Shown here: piece by piece, positions 22,701-34,109 of the stretch
Numbering within the stretch: position 1 is the first letter of the stretch
Layout of the letters: each line of letters opens with the position of its first letter
NCBI GenBank assembly: GCA_007449985.2
Contig: VIIQ02000180.1
Span: forward strand, 89,501 to 153,500
Direction of reading: 5' to 3'
From: Desmodesmus armatus
Taxonomy: Eukaryota > Chlorophyta > Chlorophyceae > Sphaeropleales > Scenedesmaceae
Length of the DNA stretch: 64,000 nucleotides
The notes under the pieces: generated by a model
Told to the model about the DNA's origin: nothing
Database searches by the model: none
The model's input: only the letters and a program-made list of their open reading frames with translations
Position numbers and translations under genes: made by a program

Positions 22701-25700
22701 AGCTGGAGGCCACAGCAGGAACTAGCAGCCTGTGGCACTCTGCCTGCTGTTCAAGCACAGCAGCCAAGCCGGGCTGCTGCTGCTCCTGCTCCTGTACTGA
22801 CTGTCCGCTGCCTGTGCTCAACAGCACGCGTGGGATGTGCAGCACCGGCAGCAACGCGTCTGCACCAGGCCCGCTGGGCAGGTACACTGCTATGTCCTGC
22901 AGCATCACCTTCGGCACCAGCTGCTGCTGCTGGTGCTGGTGCTGCTGAAGTTGGTTGTGTTGGCGCTGCTGCTCAGGCTGGGCTTTGCCTGGCTGCAGGC
23001 TGAAGCTGACAGCTGGCAGGTCCAGCAGAAGGTCACAGCTCACTCCCTGGTCAACACCTGCAGGGCCCTGCATGTGCTGCCATGTTTGACCAAAGCCGTC
23101 AGAGGGCTGCCAGTTTGTGCTGTAGCCATCCCCTGATGGCTGCACAAAACCCGGGCTGCTGCCGCCACTGCGATTGACAGTGCAGGACAGCAGCTGGCAC
23201 TGCGACAGCTGCACATCAAGCACCAGGGAGGCCTTATCGCCTGCACCAGCTGCAGGCTGCTGCTGTTGCTGCTGGGACACAGCTGGGGAATTCTGCCCGG
23301 CAGTACTGCCGCTATCAACCTCACTGCTGCTGCTGTTGTTGTCCTTTGGGCTAGCTGCAGTTGCAGCAAGGTGCAGCAGGCCGTCTATGCCAACAGCAAG
23401 GTTTTGCAGCCCCACTGCGACATAGATGGTTGCACTGGGGCCAGCAGCAGCCGCACGGCCGGTGGTGTGCAATGTGCGGATGTGTGGCGTTGTAGTGCGC
23501 ACAGCTGCTGTGATGCTGCCGCTGGCATCTGCAGCTGCTGGCAGTACAAACAGGCCCACATCACCAGGCTGGCCCTGCACACAGGCACACAGGCACACAG
23601 ACAGAGGACACGACAACCACCACCTGAGCTTGGGGCCAAATTTGTGGGTCACATGAGCGAGTGGAGCATTTGCATGTACTGGCAGGTTTTGGGCAGGTGC
23701 AACACATCTGGCTGTGGTCTTTCCCTTCATGCCTTGCATGAAGGGGTGTGGTGATGATGGGATTTGAGCGCGCAAGGCATAAACGGGCAGCTGGGGCCTG
23801 CTGGGCTCTGCTTGAGGCGTCCAGCCAGCAGCCTGCATTTTGAGCATTTTCATGGCCAGTTGTTTCCAGGGAGGCAGTAACTGTGTGTCCTCACCTGGAT
23901 CTGCAGGCCTCCCAGCACCACCTGCACATCCTGCAAGGTCGCCAGTTGGCTCAGCTGCCTGCTCCACCCAACCTGCAGCTCTTCCACCGACACGCTGCTG
24001 AAGAGGCGCAGCAGAGCAGCAGGGCCCGCAGCAGCAGGGGTTCCAACACCTGTGCTGACCCCTGCAGCTCTGCTGTGCTGACCCCCTGCTGAGGTCCCAG
24101 CTGCGTCTGACAGCATGTCCTGCAGGACCAAGTCCTTCAGACCAGCCTCTGCCCTGCTGCCGTGCGTGCTGTGCGTGAAGCCGACACTCAGAAGGCTTGC
24201 CTGCAGCCGGGCATGCAGGCTGGGTCTGGCAGTGCTGACAGCACCCCCGGCACCGCCTGCCTGCATGGACGGCGATGGCAAGCCCTGGCCAGCACTTGCC
24301 TGTGCATCTGCCTGCTGCTCTGGAGCTGTGCTGGCCAGAGCCACATCCTGAATAAACTGAATGTCCAGCTCTTCCAGCAGCAGCTCGAAATCCAGCAGCA
24401 GCACCTCTGGCGCAGCCAGTATGGCAGCAGCATCTGCTTGACTCAGCCGCTGCGGCTGTCGCTGCCGCTTGCTGCGCGCCTGCACCTGCGCACCGTCGCC
24501 CCTCTGCGGCAACCCCCGTTGCTGCTGCTCGTTGCTTGCAGGGGTTGTGTCCCCATGCAGCAGCTTGTCCGAGTCGCAGCGCCTGAGGCGCGGAGACTCT
24601 GCACCAGCGGCATCGTCTTGGTCTGCTGGCTGGGAGGCAGCTGGCGCTGCCAGCCACTGCGCAACCTCCGACTCTGTGGGAGAGGGTGTTCTGCTATCCA
24701 CAGGCACAACCCCAGCAGCACTGGTGCTGGGTGCACCTGCTGGGGCTGCCGGCTGTGCTGAGGGAGCAGACTGCTCCTGTTCCTGCAGCTGTCGTGCAGC
24801 AGCAGCCGCCATCTCTAGCTGGCTGTGCAGCGGCTGGTTGTATGTCGCCACAAGCTCTGGCAGCCTCAGCCCCGACTGCCACGCGGCAACCTTCGCAGCT
24901 TGCTGCACCACAGTCAGCAAGGAAGCTGTGAGGCAGCAGCTCACTGGCGGCACCTGCAGACTGACCTTCAGCAGCGCCTGAGAGGGTCGAGGCCCAGTGG
25001 GGCCTGACTCAGACTGAGAGGACCGCTTCACCCCCGCCTGTGCTGACAGCTCTGCGCTGGCCTGGCCTGACAACACTACTGTCCCTTGCACAGGAGGAAG
25101 CTTCAACAGCTCTGCCAGCTGCTGCTGCTGCTGCGGATGTAGGTGTGCTGTGAGGTGGCCGGTTGCACTGAGCTCCGGTGGGGCTTGATACACACCAACA
25201 AACAGCGACAGCAGTGCGAGTGCAAACTGCTGCTGCTGTGGTGGCAGTGTGTGCGGCCCCTGGCTGCTGGCTGCCTGGGCTGTCGGACTGTCATCATCAT
25301 CGTCATCGCTCAGCATGTACTGCAGCTGCTCAGTTGGCGAGTGCTGGGGGCTTGAACTCGCACCAGCCCCTGCTGCTGCCGCTGCCTGGGCAGCTGCCAA
25401 CTTGAGCCCTTGCAGGTGCAGCACTGCATTGACACCGGCAGCGTACTGCAGCTCCGTGGGCAACACCAGCAGCACCTCTGTGACTTGAAAAGTCACCTGC
25501 AGCTGCAGTAAAGCCGCTGGCAGCGACACCTGCTGCTTGACAGCCCGGCCCCCTGCCTTGGAGCTGCCAGGTGGACTAGGCTGGTCGGCATCATTGAACC
25601 TCACACTGCGCGCACCAGCTGACGCTGCGGCGCCACTTGCCGCAGGTACGCTACTCGCTGCTGGTGGCTGGCTGTGCTTGCTGCCAGCGGAAGCGCAGTC

Positions 25701-28700
25701 CTCAGCAGCCGCTGCAATGTCTGCCTGTGCTGACGCCAGCCTGTGCTGCAGCGTGTCCTGCGGCAGCTGCTCCAGCATGCTGTTCACAGCCACTAGGCAA
25801 CCCGGCCTGGCCAGCAGCTGCAGCGGCTCCAGCAGCACACTCACATGCTTGCCAGTGCCCTGCAGCTGCACCCCTACTGTCAGCAAGGCTGGCACCGGCG
25901 CCCTGCCATCCGCAGGCGCAGCACCCGCCCGGCGCACGTGCAGGCCGCTGGCAACAGCAGGCATGGCGTTGCAGGACCAGCCAAAGGCTTCAGGACTGAG
26001 TCGCTGCAGGCCCTGAGCTTGGCTGAGCCCCAGCCCAGTCAACCCTGAACCCCAGGCCCTGCTGGGGCTTAGCAGGTCTCCACCGATGGCTGCTACGGGT
26101 GAGGCTGGGTCGAGGCGCTGCAGCACACATTCGTGCACACCTGGGTCGCTGCAGCAGTCAAACAGCCGCACATCCTGCAGCGCCAGCTGTGCTGAGAGGT
26201 CCCCTCCTTTCAGGCTACCTGTTGCAGTGAAGGCCGGCGTGTGACGTCAGTAAGGGCACGATACGGGGCATGTTTGCGTGGTTTCAAGGGCCGTCCTCCA
26301 ATGTAGTACAGCACCACTAGAATGCACCTCCTCATCTGGATAATCACCTGTTATGCTGGTGCCCTCCACATCCAACACCAGAAGCTCCCGCTTGGGCGCT
26401 GCTGCAGGGCAGTCCTGCAGTGCGGCGCGCACCCGCAGCACCTGCCACGTGAGGTCAATCACAGCAGAAGCAGCCAGGCCGCCTCCTGTCCTGCCACTGG
26501 GTGCTGCTGCACGGCTGCCTGCGACTTGCTGCGCTGCCTCTAGCGCAGCTGCTGCTTCCTTAGTCGCAGCGGCGGCGGAACTGTCGCTGCTGTCGACGTC
26601 GTTAGGCGTGCTGTTCCTGATGTGCAGGAGGGCGAGCAGCTCATCCAGATCTGCTTCTGTGGGCATGGTGGCTGCTGCGCCGCCACTGCTGGGTCCCTGC
26701 TTGCCCCCGCTACTCTTGCTGGGTGTGCTGGCGGCTGCGGTGTGCCCTGCTGCAGGGTAGAGGTATCCAGCGATGCTGGAGGCGCCCCATGCAAACCAGC
26801 TGCGGCATCTTTCGGCATCTGCATCATGCAGGGCGTACACAGCATCACATGACCTACACGTCACTCATCAAGCACACAAGTGTACACTAGACCTGCCCTG
26901 TGTCACAGTTGCAGGGATAGCCATCATCCCAACCTATAGCACCATACACGTTGACAACCTTGTCCAGTCCTGTACATGCACAACCGCATCATACTGCATT
27001 GCCACACATGATGGGCTGCTGGTGCATGCATGGCTGCGTCTTTGTGTTGTTGTGCATGCTCATGCTCACTCAACTGCTTTGCCAGTCAGCGCCATGTGTT
27101 GATCTGCTGTCCCAAACAAACGTAGTGCGCACTGTGCTGCACCCCAGCACCCCCTTACCTGAGGAGCTGCTGCGCCTTTCCAGTGCAAGCTCAGCCAGGG
27201 ACCTGCACAGCAGGATGTCTTCAACACACAGGTGCTGCTCCAGGCGCTGCAGCTCAAGCTGCAGGGCGGTACTGCCCTCACCAAGGCTGCCCTCAGCATC
27301 AGCCGCTTGTGCCTGAGGTGCGCCTGCTGCGCTGCCATCCAGCCAGTCGCTGGCTGAGGTGTCAGCAGCAGAGATGTCTGCAGGCGGGGCAATCTTGGGC
27401 TCAAGAGCATCCAGCTTCTGCTGATAGATGTGCACGTACCGCCTGCACATAGAGGCAGAACATAGAACGCAATTCAGTGTGCAAGACGCAACGGACAAAA
27501 GCAGCCACATAGCCGCCGCGAGAATGGCAGCACGGCTGGGAAGGTATTGCGCAGGCTGTAGCAACAAGGGACCCCCGCGTCAAGGTGACGTGACACAATG
27601 TCCACACCAGCCAGTAGGCTCAGCACGCAGCATTCTGAAAAACAGGCAGTCTCCAAGCTTCCTGCTGCTCACCTCCTGGCGAGCAGGTCACTGCGGTGGA
27701 CCGACCAGCATCCCTGCTGCCGCCGCTTGTCCCGCAAGTCATCAAGCACAGACCTCACTGCATACTGCCACACAGCCCTCCATGCAACCGGCGCCCCGAC
27801 ACCGTTGCGCCCTGTGGGCACGATGGTGCTGCCAGCTGCAGAGGAGAAGCTGCTGCTCCTGAAGCTGAGCTCTTCAAGCGCACTCCCCTCCCGGCTGCTA
27901 CCACTGCTGCTGCCGCTGAACGTGCGCGCCAGATGCTGCGCACCTTCCTGCTGTACGGGGCGTGTCGAGCTGCCCTCCTGCCAGCTGTCCCGCCAAAACA
28001 GCCCCTGCTGCGCTGCCTGCTGTGCAGTGATCCAGCCTGGCGGCCTATGGCAGCCGTAGCGTGCACGCTTGCTCCATACAGCTGCATCGTCAGCCAGGCG
28101 TGCCATACCCACCAGCTGCTGGCTGCTCAGCTGCATGCTGACCTGCCCAGCGCCTAGGAAGACATCACAGGCTAGGCCAGAGCTCAAGATCCCAGCCGCA
28201 GAGCTGCTGCTGCTGCCGCCGCTGCTGCCGGCACCGCTGGTGTGCACCGTAACCTGCAGGACAGCCTCCACCGGAGCCAGAAGGTAATCCTGCACCTCCA
28301 CCTTGGGTGCTGAGTGCCGCTGCCTGTGCTGACCGCCGCTGCTGCCTGCATGCGTGTGCTGAGCACCTGCAGGAGCGTGCTGCCGCCTGCGCGGCTTCCA
28401 GTAGCAGCTCCAGCCCTGCACATGCAGCTGCCTGATGACCTTGGCTGCTGCGGCGGCAGCTGCTGATGCTGCCTGCAGGGCTGGGAACAGCGATAGCACC
28501 GAGGGAGCACCCCCTGCTGCCACTGTCGACAAGCTGCTGAGCTTGACTCCAAAGGCCTCATACTCGCTGCTGCTGTTGGCAGGGGCCTGCACACAGAACA
28601 CCAAATGTGTGTTTGTGTGCGAAAGGTAGCGGGGATCCTGCACTAGGGGAGCTCCTGTGAGCAGGGTTTGCTGACGCTTGGTGCTGGCCCAACGGGTTCT

Positions 28701-29807
28701 TCACGTCTCATGGGAGGGAAGGAATGGCCAGTGCATGCTACACCATGTAGCCTGCACCACCCGGTGTGTGTTGCAGGCTGGCATGAGCTGCTGCAACGAT
28801 GGTGGCCCACATGCATCGCCCCTGCAGCGCACCTGGAAGTACACATGCACGTTCTTCACAGAGAACTGCAGCCGGTTGAGCAGGAAGCTCAGCACATAGT
28901 CGGCAATCATCCAGCCCCAGCTTGTGCCGCTGCCTGCAGCTGCAGTTGCTGCCGCTGCAGCCTGCTGCACTGCTTTGCCACCAGCGCCACCACTGCTGCT
29001 GCCTGTTGCTGCCACCCTGCTGCCCAGCTTTGCCAGCTCTGCTGCTGCCAGCTGGGCTTGCTTGGCTGCTTGAGCTCGCCGCAGTGCTGGACCCTCCTCC
29101 CAGTCTGACTCCTCCCTGGGCGCAACACACAGCACAACATCCGACAGCTCCACCACCAGGGGGCCACCTCGCCACCTGCCCCATGGGATCTGCACAGGGC
29201 AGCAAACACAGCCAGGCAATTGGGACAACCAGCATGACAACGTTGGGACAACCAGCATGACAACAATGCAACATGATGCAGTGGGGCAGTGTGCAGGCTG
29301 CTGCTTGACCAGTGCTGACATCATTTTATTCCAGGTTCGTGGGCAGCACTTGCTCAAGCTGCTGTTGCTTCTAAAATATTAGGGAACCACCAGGCAGCAC
29401 ACCAAGGTGCTGGGGAAGCTCTGCATTTGGAGCATAGCTTTGTATCCTGCACCTGTAGCTTGAGGCGTCCAACAGAGCCTTCCTTGATCACAAATGGCAG
29501 CTGCAAGTACTCAAAGGCCTCCACACGCAGCTGCACGTCCTCCAAGATCCCCTCGCCTGCATCCAACACAAAGCTGTCAACTTGACAGGCTAGCCCGCAA
29601 CTGCTGCTTTCTGTTGGTGAGTCATTGGGGTCGAATCTGGACAATCGAAGTGCAGGGACCACACCACACTTTCTCCACCCATCCAGACGTCATGGTGGGC
29701 ACCATTACCCTACCTCCCCACAAACTGATGCGCAGGCGATCCCTGGGTAGGTCCAGGTACTTCCCCAGGTAGCTGGCCAAGACATCAGCCGCCCAACCCT
29801 CAAACAT
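7748..29807 (-). CDS. VPS13: VPS13-family bridge-like lipid-transfer protein, ~6,190 aa
   Basis: A rod-shaped protein that moves bulk phospholipid at membrane contact sites. Exons (minus): 29714-29807, 29453-29556, 28833-29189, 27673-28586, 27159-27442, 26348-26818, 23895-26218, 19003-23574, 17998-18833, 17543-17750, 13426-17256, 12903-13140, 10376-12726, 9224-9991, 7748-8962. Start MFEGWAADVLASYLGKYLD is the classic chorein N-terminus, followed by LRISLWGG and LEDVQLRVEAF. VAB/SHR-BD repeats lie in exons 9-12 (VLVNQLPVALDVSVVAGKGE; GFAPYRIDNCSAEV; RPYSSLPYAWDEPSMPHK). Exon 14 carries the VPS13 C-terminal region (VLGRHYILAAYQEL) and exon 15 a PH-like end. Twice the usual length because of Ala/Gln/Ser/Gly inserts. 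As printed the frame breaks three times (near 17022-17026, 16516-16518 and 11119-11122). One added base at each restores one frame totalling 18,570 nt. Confidence 0.9.
9224..9991 (-). other. Exon 14 of VPS13: C-terminal conserved domain
   Basis: This exon carries LASLDIFGDPARLLQALG, then GMRVMAYGVSNSIAKGS, a pattern known from VPS13 C-termini where amphipathic helices engage membranes. It ends with RVPRYVAAGQLLRPYDRLES, matching the conserved R-x-P-R...L-R-P-Y motif that precedes the PH-like domain. Acceptor CAG at 9992-9993 and donor GTGAGG next to 9224 are clear. Confidence 0.85.
13426..17256 (-). other. Exon 11 of VPS13: VAB/SHR-BD repeat region
   Basis: Largest C-terminal exon. Conserved beta-repeat signatures: GCEAAYYSKLRVQVPGF, then SVSCSLWLFNCLGSQVAIRE, and LPTYLLVNTLSSEVQLRQYD near the end. 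Between them lie about 700 residues of low-complexity Ala/Gln/Ser/Gly sequence, which is why this exon alone is 3.8 kb. Two of the three frame breaks of the gene fall in it, the first within 17000-17090 (candidate C5 run 17022-17026) and the second at 16516-16518. Confidence 0.8.
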
Positions 29808-30518
29808 AGCTCCTCAGTTGTCATCCCAATGAGGCGTGAGCCGTCCAGCTGTGCACATGGCCAACATTCTGCATTCTGCTGCTGCTGTACCCAAACCCAA
29901 CTGCAATTTGTCTCGGTGGCGACCCCTGCCCATGTACAAATCTCCAAATGAGGCTGGTACTGTTTGATGTGCCTAAACAGAGCGAAGCTACTGTTCTTTG
30001 CGTGGCAGTTGTGAACGGTGGTTGATGGGTCCTTGGCGATGCGAGGAACGCCGAAGAACGCTTCTGATCATATGCATGTGCACAGTCGCTTGAATTTCTA
30101 CTGATGACATGTTGTGAGAGAGGAAGGTGCTTGTGGTCAGTGCTGACATGCATTCATGCCATGACAGGCTGGTTTCTCAAGGGTTGTGGTTTCTGCAAGG
30201 CCTCTGACTATGGGATTCTGTTCATGGTGCACACTCAAGAAATGCAGATGAGGCTCGTCCTGGGAAGTGTGTTAGACGGTGCTACAGCATCAATGCCTGG
30301 CGCAACAAAGAGCAGCAAAACTCAGGCTTGTAGACAACCCTACAGTGCTGTTGAGTGCCTGCAACACCCACCAGCAACCACAAACTACAAGGTATCCTGC
30401 AGCCTAAGACAGGCTGCATTCATGAACCCCCGACACGCAAACTACAGGAAGCTATTGACCACTCCGCCACCACCAGCAACAACACCAATGATGTGTACAG
30501 CCCTGTTCGTGCGCTGCT
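29808..30518. other. VPS13 promoter/5' flank and POLD3 3' flank
   Basis: Both flanking genes are on the minus strand. The interval must hold the end of the POLD3 transcript and the start of VPS13. I see no TGTAA on the minus strand near the POLD3 stop and no obvious TATA box. No supported gene. Confidence 0.45.
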
Positions 30519-33500
30519 TCACGACTTGCCAAAGAAGCTCATTATGTTCTTCTGTGCTGCCTTGCCAGCAGCTGCCGCCCCCTTCTTGCCACCTGCCGCA
30601 GCCTTCTTCTTCAAACCAGCACCTCCACTGCCGCCCTTGCCGCTGCCTGCCTCCTCCCCGCCCTGCCCCACCCCCTTGCCAGCTGCAGCCCTGCCACCAA
30701 ACACAGCAGCCGCCTTGCCACCCTGCACCGCTGGGGTGGAGATGAACCCGGGCCTGGGCGTGGGCTTGCTGTCCTCCTCCTCGCCCCAGATCTCCTCCCC
30801 AGTGACAGGGTCAATGCGGGGCTGGCCGGGTGCTGTGCTGAAGCCAAAGCTGGCGTTGAAGGCCTTCTGGCGTTTGGCTGGCGGCTGGGTTGGGGTGGCT
30901 GCTGCAGCTGGGGTCTGCAGGTCTGCAGCCTTGGGTGTGGCAGCGCTGCGTGCCAGGGGCTTGGTCACTGCCGGGCTCATCATTGCCGCGTCTGCCTGCT
31001 GCTTCCTGGCGCCGCCGCTGCCTGCTGCCCCCTTGGCACCGCCACTACCACTAGCCTTGGCCTGCTGCTGCTTGCTGCTGTTGCCTGCAGCTGGAGGGGC
31101 GGCTGCTGGTGCTGCTGCCTGGTCCTTGCTCGCCAGGCAGTCCCCCTTTGCCAGGGGTGACTTTTCAGGCTGCTGCTGCTGCGGCTGCTGCTTGTGTTGC
31201 TCCTGTGCTGGCGCATCCCTGTCTGTGTCCTTGCCCGCCTCAGGCTCTGCTGCTGCTGCTGTGCTGTTTGTGGCTGGCAGGGGAGCTGCAGGCTTCTGCT
31301 GCTTGATGTCGTCAGCCTCCTCCTCGTCAGAGTCAATGTCTGTTGTGGAGGTGTCGGGTGGCAGACAGCACAGCAGCAGTTGTTAAGGCAACACACATGT
31401 CAAAGCAGCCAAGTAACCACAGTACCAACCAGACTTGCAAACCTGTCAATACGGGCAGATTGGGTCTCTGACGCTCACTCCTGCCAAGCCAAGTCCAGCC
31501 TCTCCTTCCACAGCCTTTGAACCCGTGATCATGCTAGAGGCACCGCAACCAACCAGCCAGGCGTGATATCCAACAGGCTCCAACAGGCACCAGCACCTGC
31601 CACTCACCCATCAGCACACGGCCACGGGCCGCCCTGGCAGCAGCTGGCTTCTGCTGCTGCTTGCTGCCCTGTGCAGTGTCATCACCGCCAGCGTCATCCT
31701 CGTCCTCCTCCACCAGCAGCTGCCTGCCACGCCGCCTCTTGCTGCCAATCACCACGTCATCCTCGCACCCCTCGTCCTGCTGGACCTGCTCCTCTGCTGG
31801 TGCTGCTGCTGGAGGGTCCTCAACAGGAGGTGCTGCTGCTGCTGGTGCTGGTTCCGCTGCTGGCTGCTTGGCGGGCTTGGCTGGGGCCTTGGCCCACATG
31901 GAGGCAAGCCCGCCCTGCTTGCCGCTGTTCCTGTTGCCACCCTTGCCGCTGGCGTTGTTGTTGCCGCCCTTGATGCTGCTTGGCTTCTTGCTGGGGGCAG
32001 CGGCTGGCACGGCAGCAGCAGCGGCAGGGGCTGCAGGCTCAGCAGCCTTGGCAGCAGCGGCTGTGGTGGCAGCAGCAGCTGTTGCTGCTGTTGGCGTGGC
32101 AGCAGGCGAGGGTGCAGGGGAGCGCACAAAGGGGCTGGTGTTGCCACCGGCGCTTGTCCCGGCAGCCTTGCCAGCAGCAGTCGCGGGGGGAGACAGCAGC
32201 GGCTGTGCTGAGGGGGCAGGGCTGGCGAGGTTGCCAGCAGCAGGGATGCTGGCCGCAGCCGCTGGACTCAGCTTTGGGGGTGCCTTGGCAGGTGGTGGGG
32301 TCTGCTTCTTGCCTGGGGCCTGCTTCTTGCCACCGGACTTGTTGGGCACGGCCAGCTCGGCCTTCTGCTGCTGCAGCTTGTCCTGGATGCGCTGGCGGCG
32401 CTCTTCAGGGGTCATGATGCTGGGGCTGAAGGAGACGCTGCTGCACACGTTGCGGGCGTACACATCGGCGCTGCCATCGATGGCTGCGGCGCCCTGGGTC
32501 ACCGCCTGTGTGGGGAGTACGAGAAGGGGGTTGCAGTGCAGGCAGCCACCATGAGCAAGCTTCAGCGTGACCTTTCAAGCAACTTGCTGGCCAGTCCTGG
32601 CGGCAGCATGCTACTGCTGATGCCGTAGGGCATTCAAGAAGGGCTGAATGAACCGAAAGAGGGGGCTCTTATGAACGGTGGGAGCAGGCCAGCACGTCCG
32701 ACCTTCCAGGCCATACTGCCCTACTGGTTGTGATTGACATGGCTGTGCTGGTAGGTGCAGGGGCACTCTGCAGGAGCTGCCCTCTCATCAAGTCCATGGC
32801 GTTGAATGCGTGCTGGTGTACGACCAGCACGCACACAGAAGTCAAAATGCTGGACGCTGCCTGCCTACGGTGCCATGCGCGTGGCCTGACGCCAAGACAC
32901 GTGTGGTAGAGCCAAGCAGCGGCGCACCTGGTAGAAGTGGCGTGCCTGCTCCACGTCCTCTGCATACAGGGCCTCTGGCTCCAGCTTGGAGTCCTCTGCC
33001 GATGGCAGGACACTGCAGGCAGCACAGGGGGTGGGTTTCATACATGTCCTGTCGGCAATGAAACCACTTGTGCTGGGCAGATCCTGCAGTCTGCGCGCAA
33101 CAGAGCTGCTACACTTTGTCAACACAACAACTGCATAGATTTGTACACCATACATACATAGAGCCCTGCCAGCCAGTCTGGTGTGTGTGATGGAACGTAG
33201 CCGGTGGTCGACCCGTTGTGAGGCAGCAGCAAGGTCACAGTCTCACACCTGTGGATGTGAACTGTGATGGTGCCCTCCTGCAGCTCTCCACAGCATGCCT
33301 CCAGCTGTGCTGATGGCACCAGGCGAACGACGTGCTGCTGCTGGTCATCATCTGTTTTGCAGCGCCCCGACACAGCATAAACTGCCCGGATCTTGCTGCC
33401 TTGCTCCTCAGCAAAGCGGAAGAGCAGCTGCTTGGCGTAGTTGGCGGGAAGGGAGTACTCCCTGGCAAACCACTTGTAGGTGACTGCCTTGTGCTCCTGT

Positions 33501-33565
33501 ATGTGGGCCGACAGGTTCTGCAGCAGCGTCTGCACAGGCAGCAGGTTGCCGTCCCCTTCACCCAT
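30519..33565 (-). CDS. POLD3: DNA polymerase delta subunit 3 (POLD3/p66/Cdc27), 706 aa
   Basis: Non-catalytic subunit that links polymerase delta to the sliding clamp PCNA during replication. Exons (minus): 33249-33565, 32928-33012, 31608-32505, 30519-31339, all GT-AG, summing to 2121 nt with no correction. The N-terminal region has the family winged-helix pattern with TYKWFAREYSLPANYAKQLL and VRLVPSAQLEACCGEL. The middle is long, Ala/Pro/Lys/Gln-rich and acidic in places (DSDEEEADD), as in other POLD3 proteins but longer. The last residues are Q-K-N-I-M-S-F-F-G-K-S, a textbook PIP box (Q-x-x-I-x-x-F-F) at the extreme C-terminus, where POLD3 carries it. Start is the ATG of MGEGDGNLLP. The gene is divergent from the sphingosine lyase, with 544 bp between starts. 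Confidence 0.87.
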
Positions 33566-34109
33566 GCCGGCTATGTCTGGTTCTGTGGCCTTGCTGCAGT
33601 GTACAGGTCGCTTGTTGATGCTGGAGCAAGAGGTGTTGTTGCCTGTTGCGTGTGTTCAGTGCTAGTGCTGTTGTTGTCCTGCCTGAACCTAGTTGAAGAA
33701 AGTACGCTTGCACGAGGGCACGTTGTATTGAGAGAGAATGATAAGAACAAGAGACAGGCCGGGGGCCCAGCAACGAGCGACTGAAGTTTTGAGTTCAGTT
33801 GAACGGAGCAGCGTGACAAATGCAGGGTAGGAGGGCTGGCTCTTCAAAAGTACTATGATAGTGATCTGCACTTAATGTAGGGGTTGACACGCTGCACTTT
33901 TGAAGCAGGTTTGAAGCGTGCCGTTGTTAACCGAACGGTAGCAAGGTGCAAGTCACCGTAACGAGAGCGCGCTGTCACCCCGTCTGACGTATCAGTTCGC
34001 TGTGCGATCAGCCTTGCCTGTGGACTTTTAATCCTGGGGCCAGCTCATCAGTGATCCAACTGCAGCAAGGTGCACTGTCATCACTTTGGGTTGCCTCGGA
34101 CGCTTTGTT
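33566..34109. promoter_or_regulatory. Shared divergent promoter interval, POLD3 / sphingosine lyase
   Basis: 544 bp separate the two start codons, which point away from each other. It is AT-richer than the coding flanks. I can mark no individual factor site with confidence. Assignment rests on the head-to-head layout only. Confidence 0.5.

Noticed and set aside
22586..22948. Cys-rich plus-strand frame that looks like a small secreted protein
   Set aside because: TGC codons come from the CAG/CTG tract read in another frame; it lies inside VPS13 exon 8.
23600..24657. Minus-strand frame upstream of 23574 read straight through as one exon with 19003-23574
   Set aside because: VPS13 conservation follows a different frame here (exon 23895-26218), and clear splice sites lie at 23574 and 23895.
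30355..31386. Plus-strand open frame of 343 codons
   Set aside because: Antisense to the last POLD3 exon. Its Ala/Pro/Leu/Cys-rich composition is what CAG/GCC repeats give on the other strand, and no splice or family signal exists.
31661..32554. Plus-strand open frame of 297 codons
   Set aside because: Antisense to POLD3 exon 3, where the minus frame is phase-consistent and conserved.
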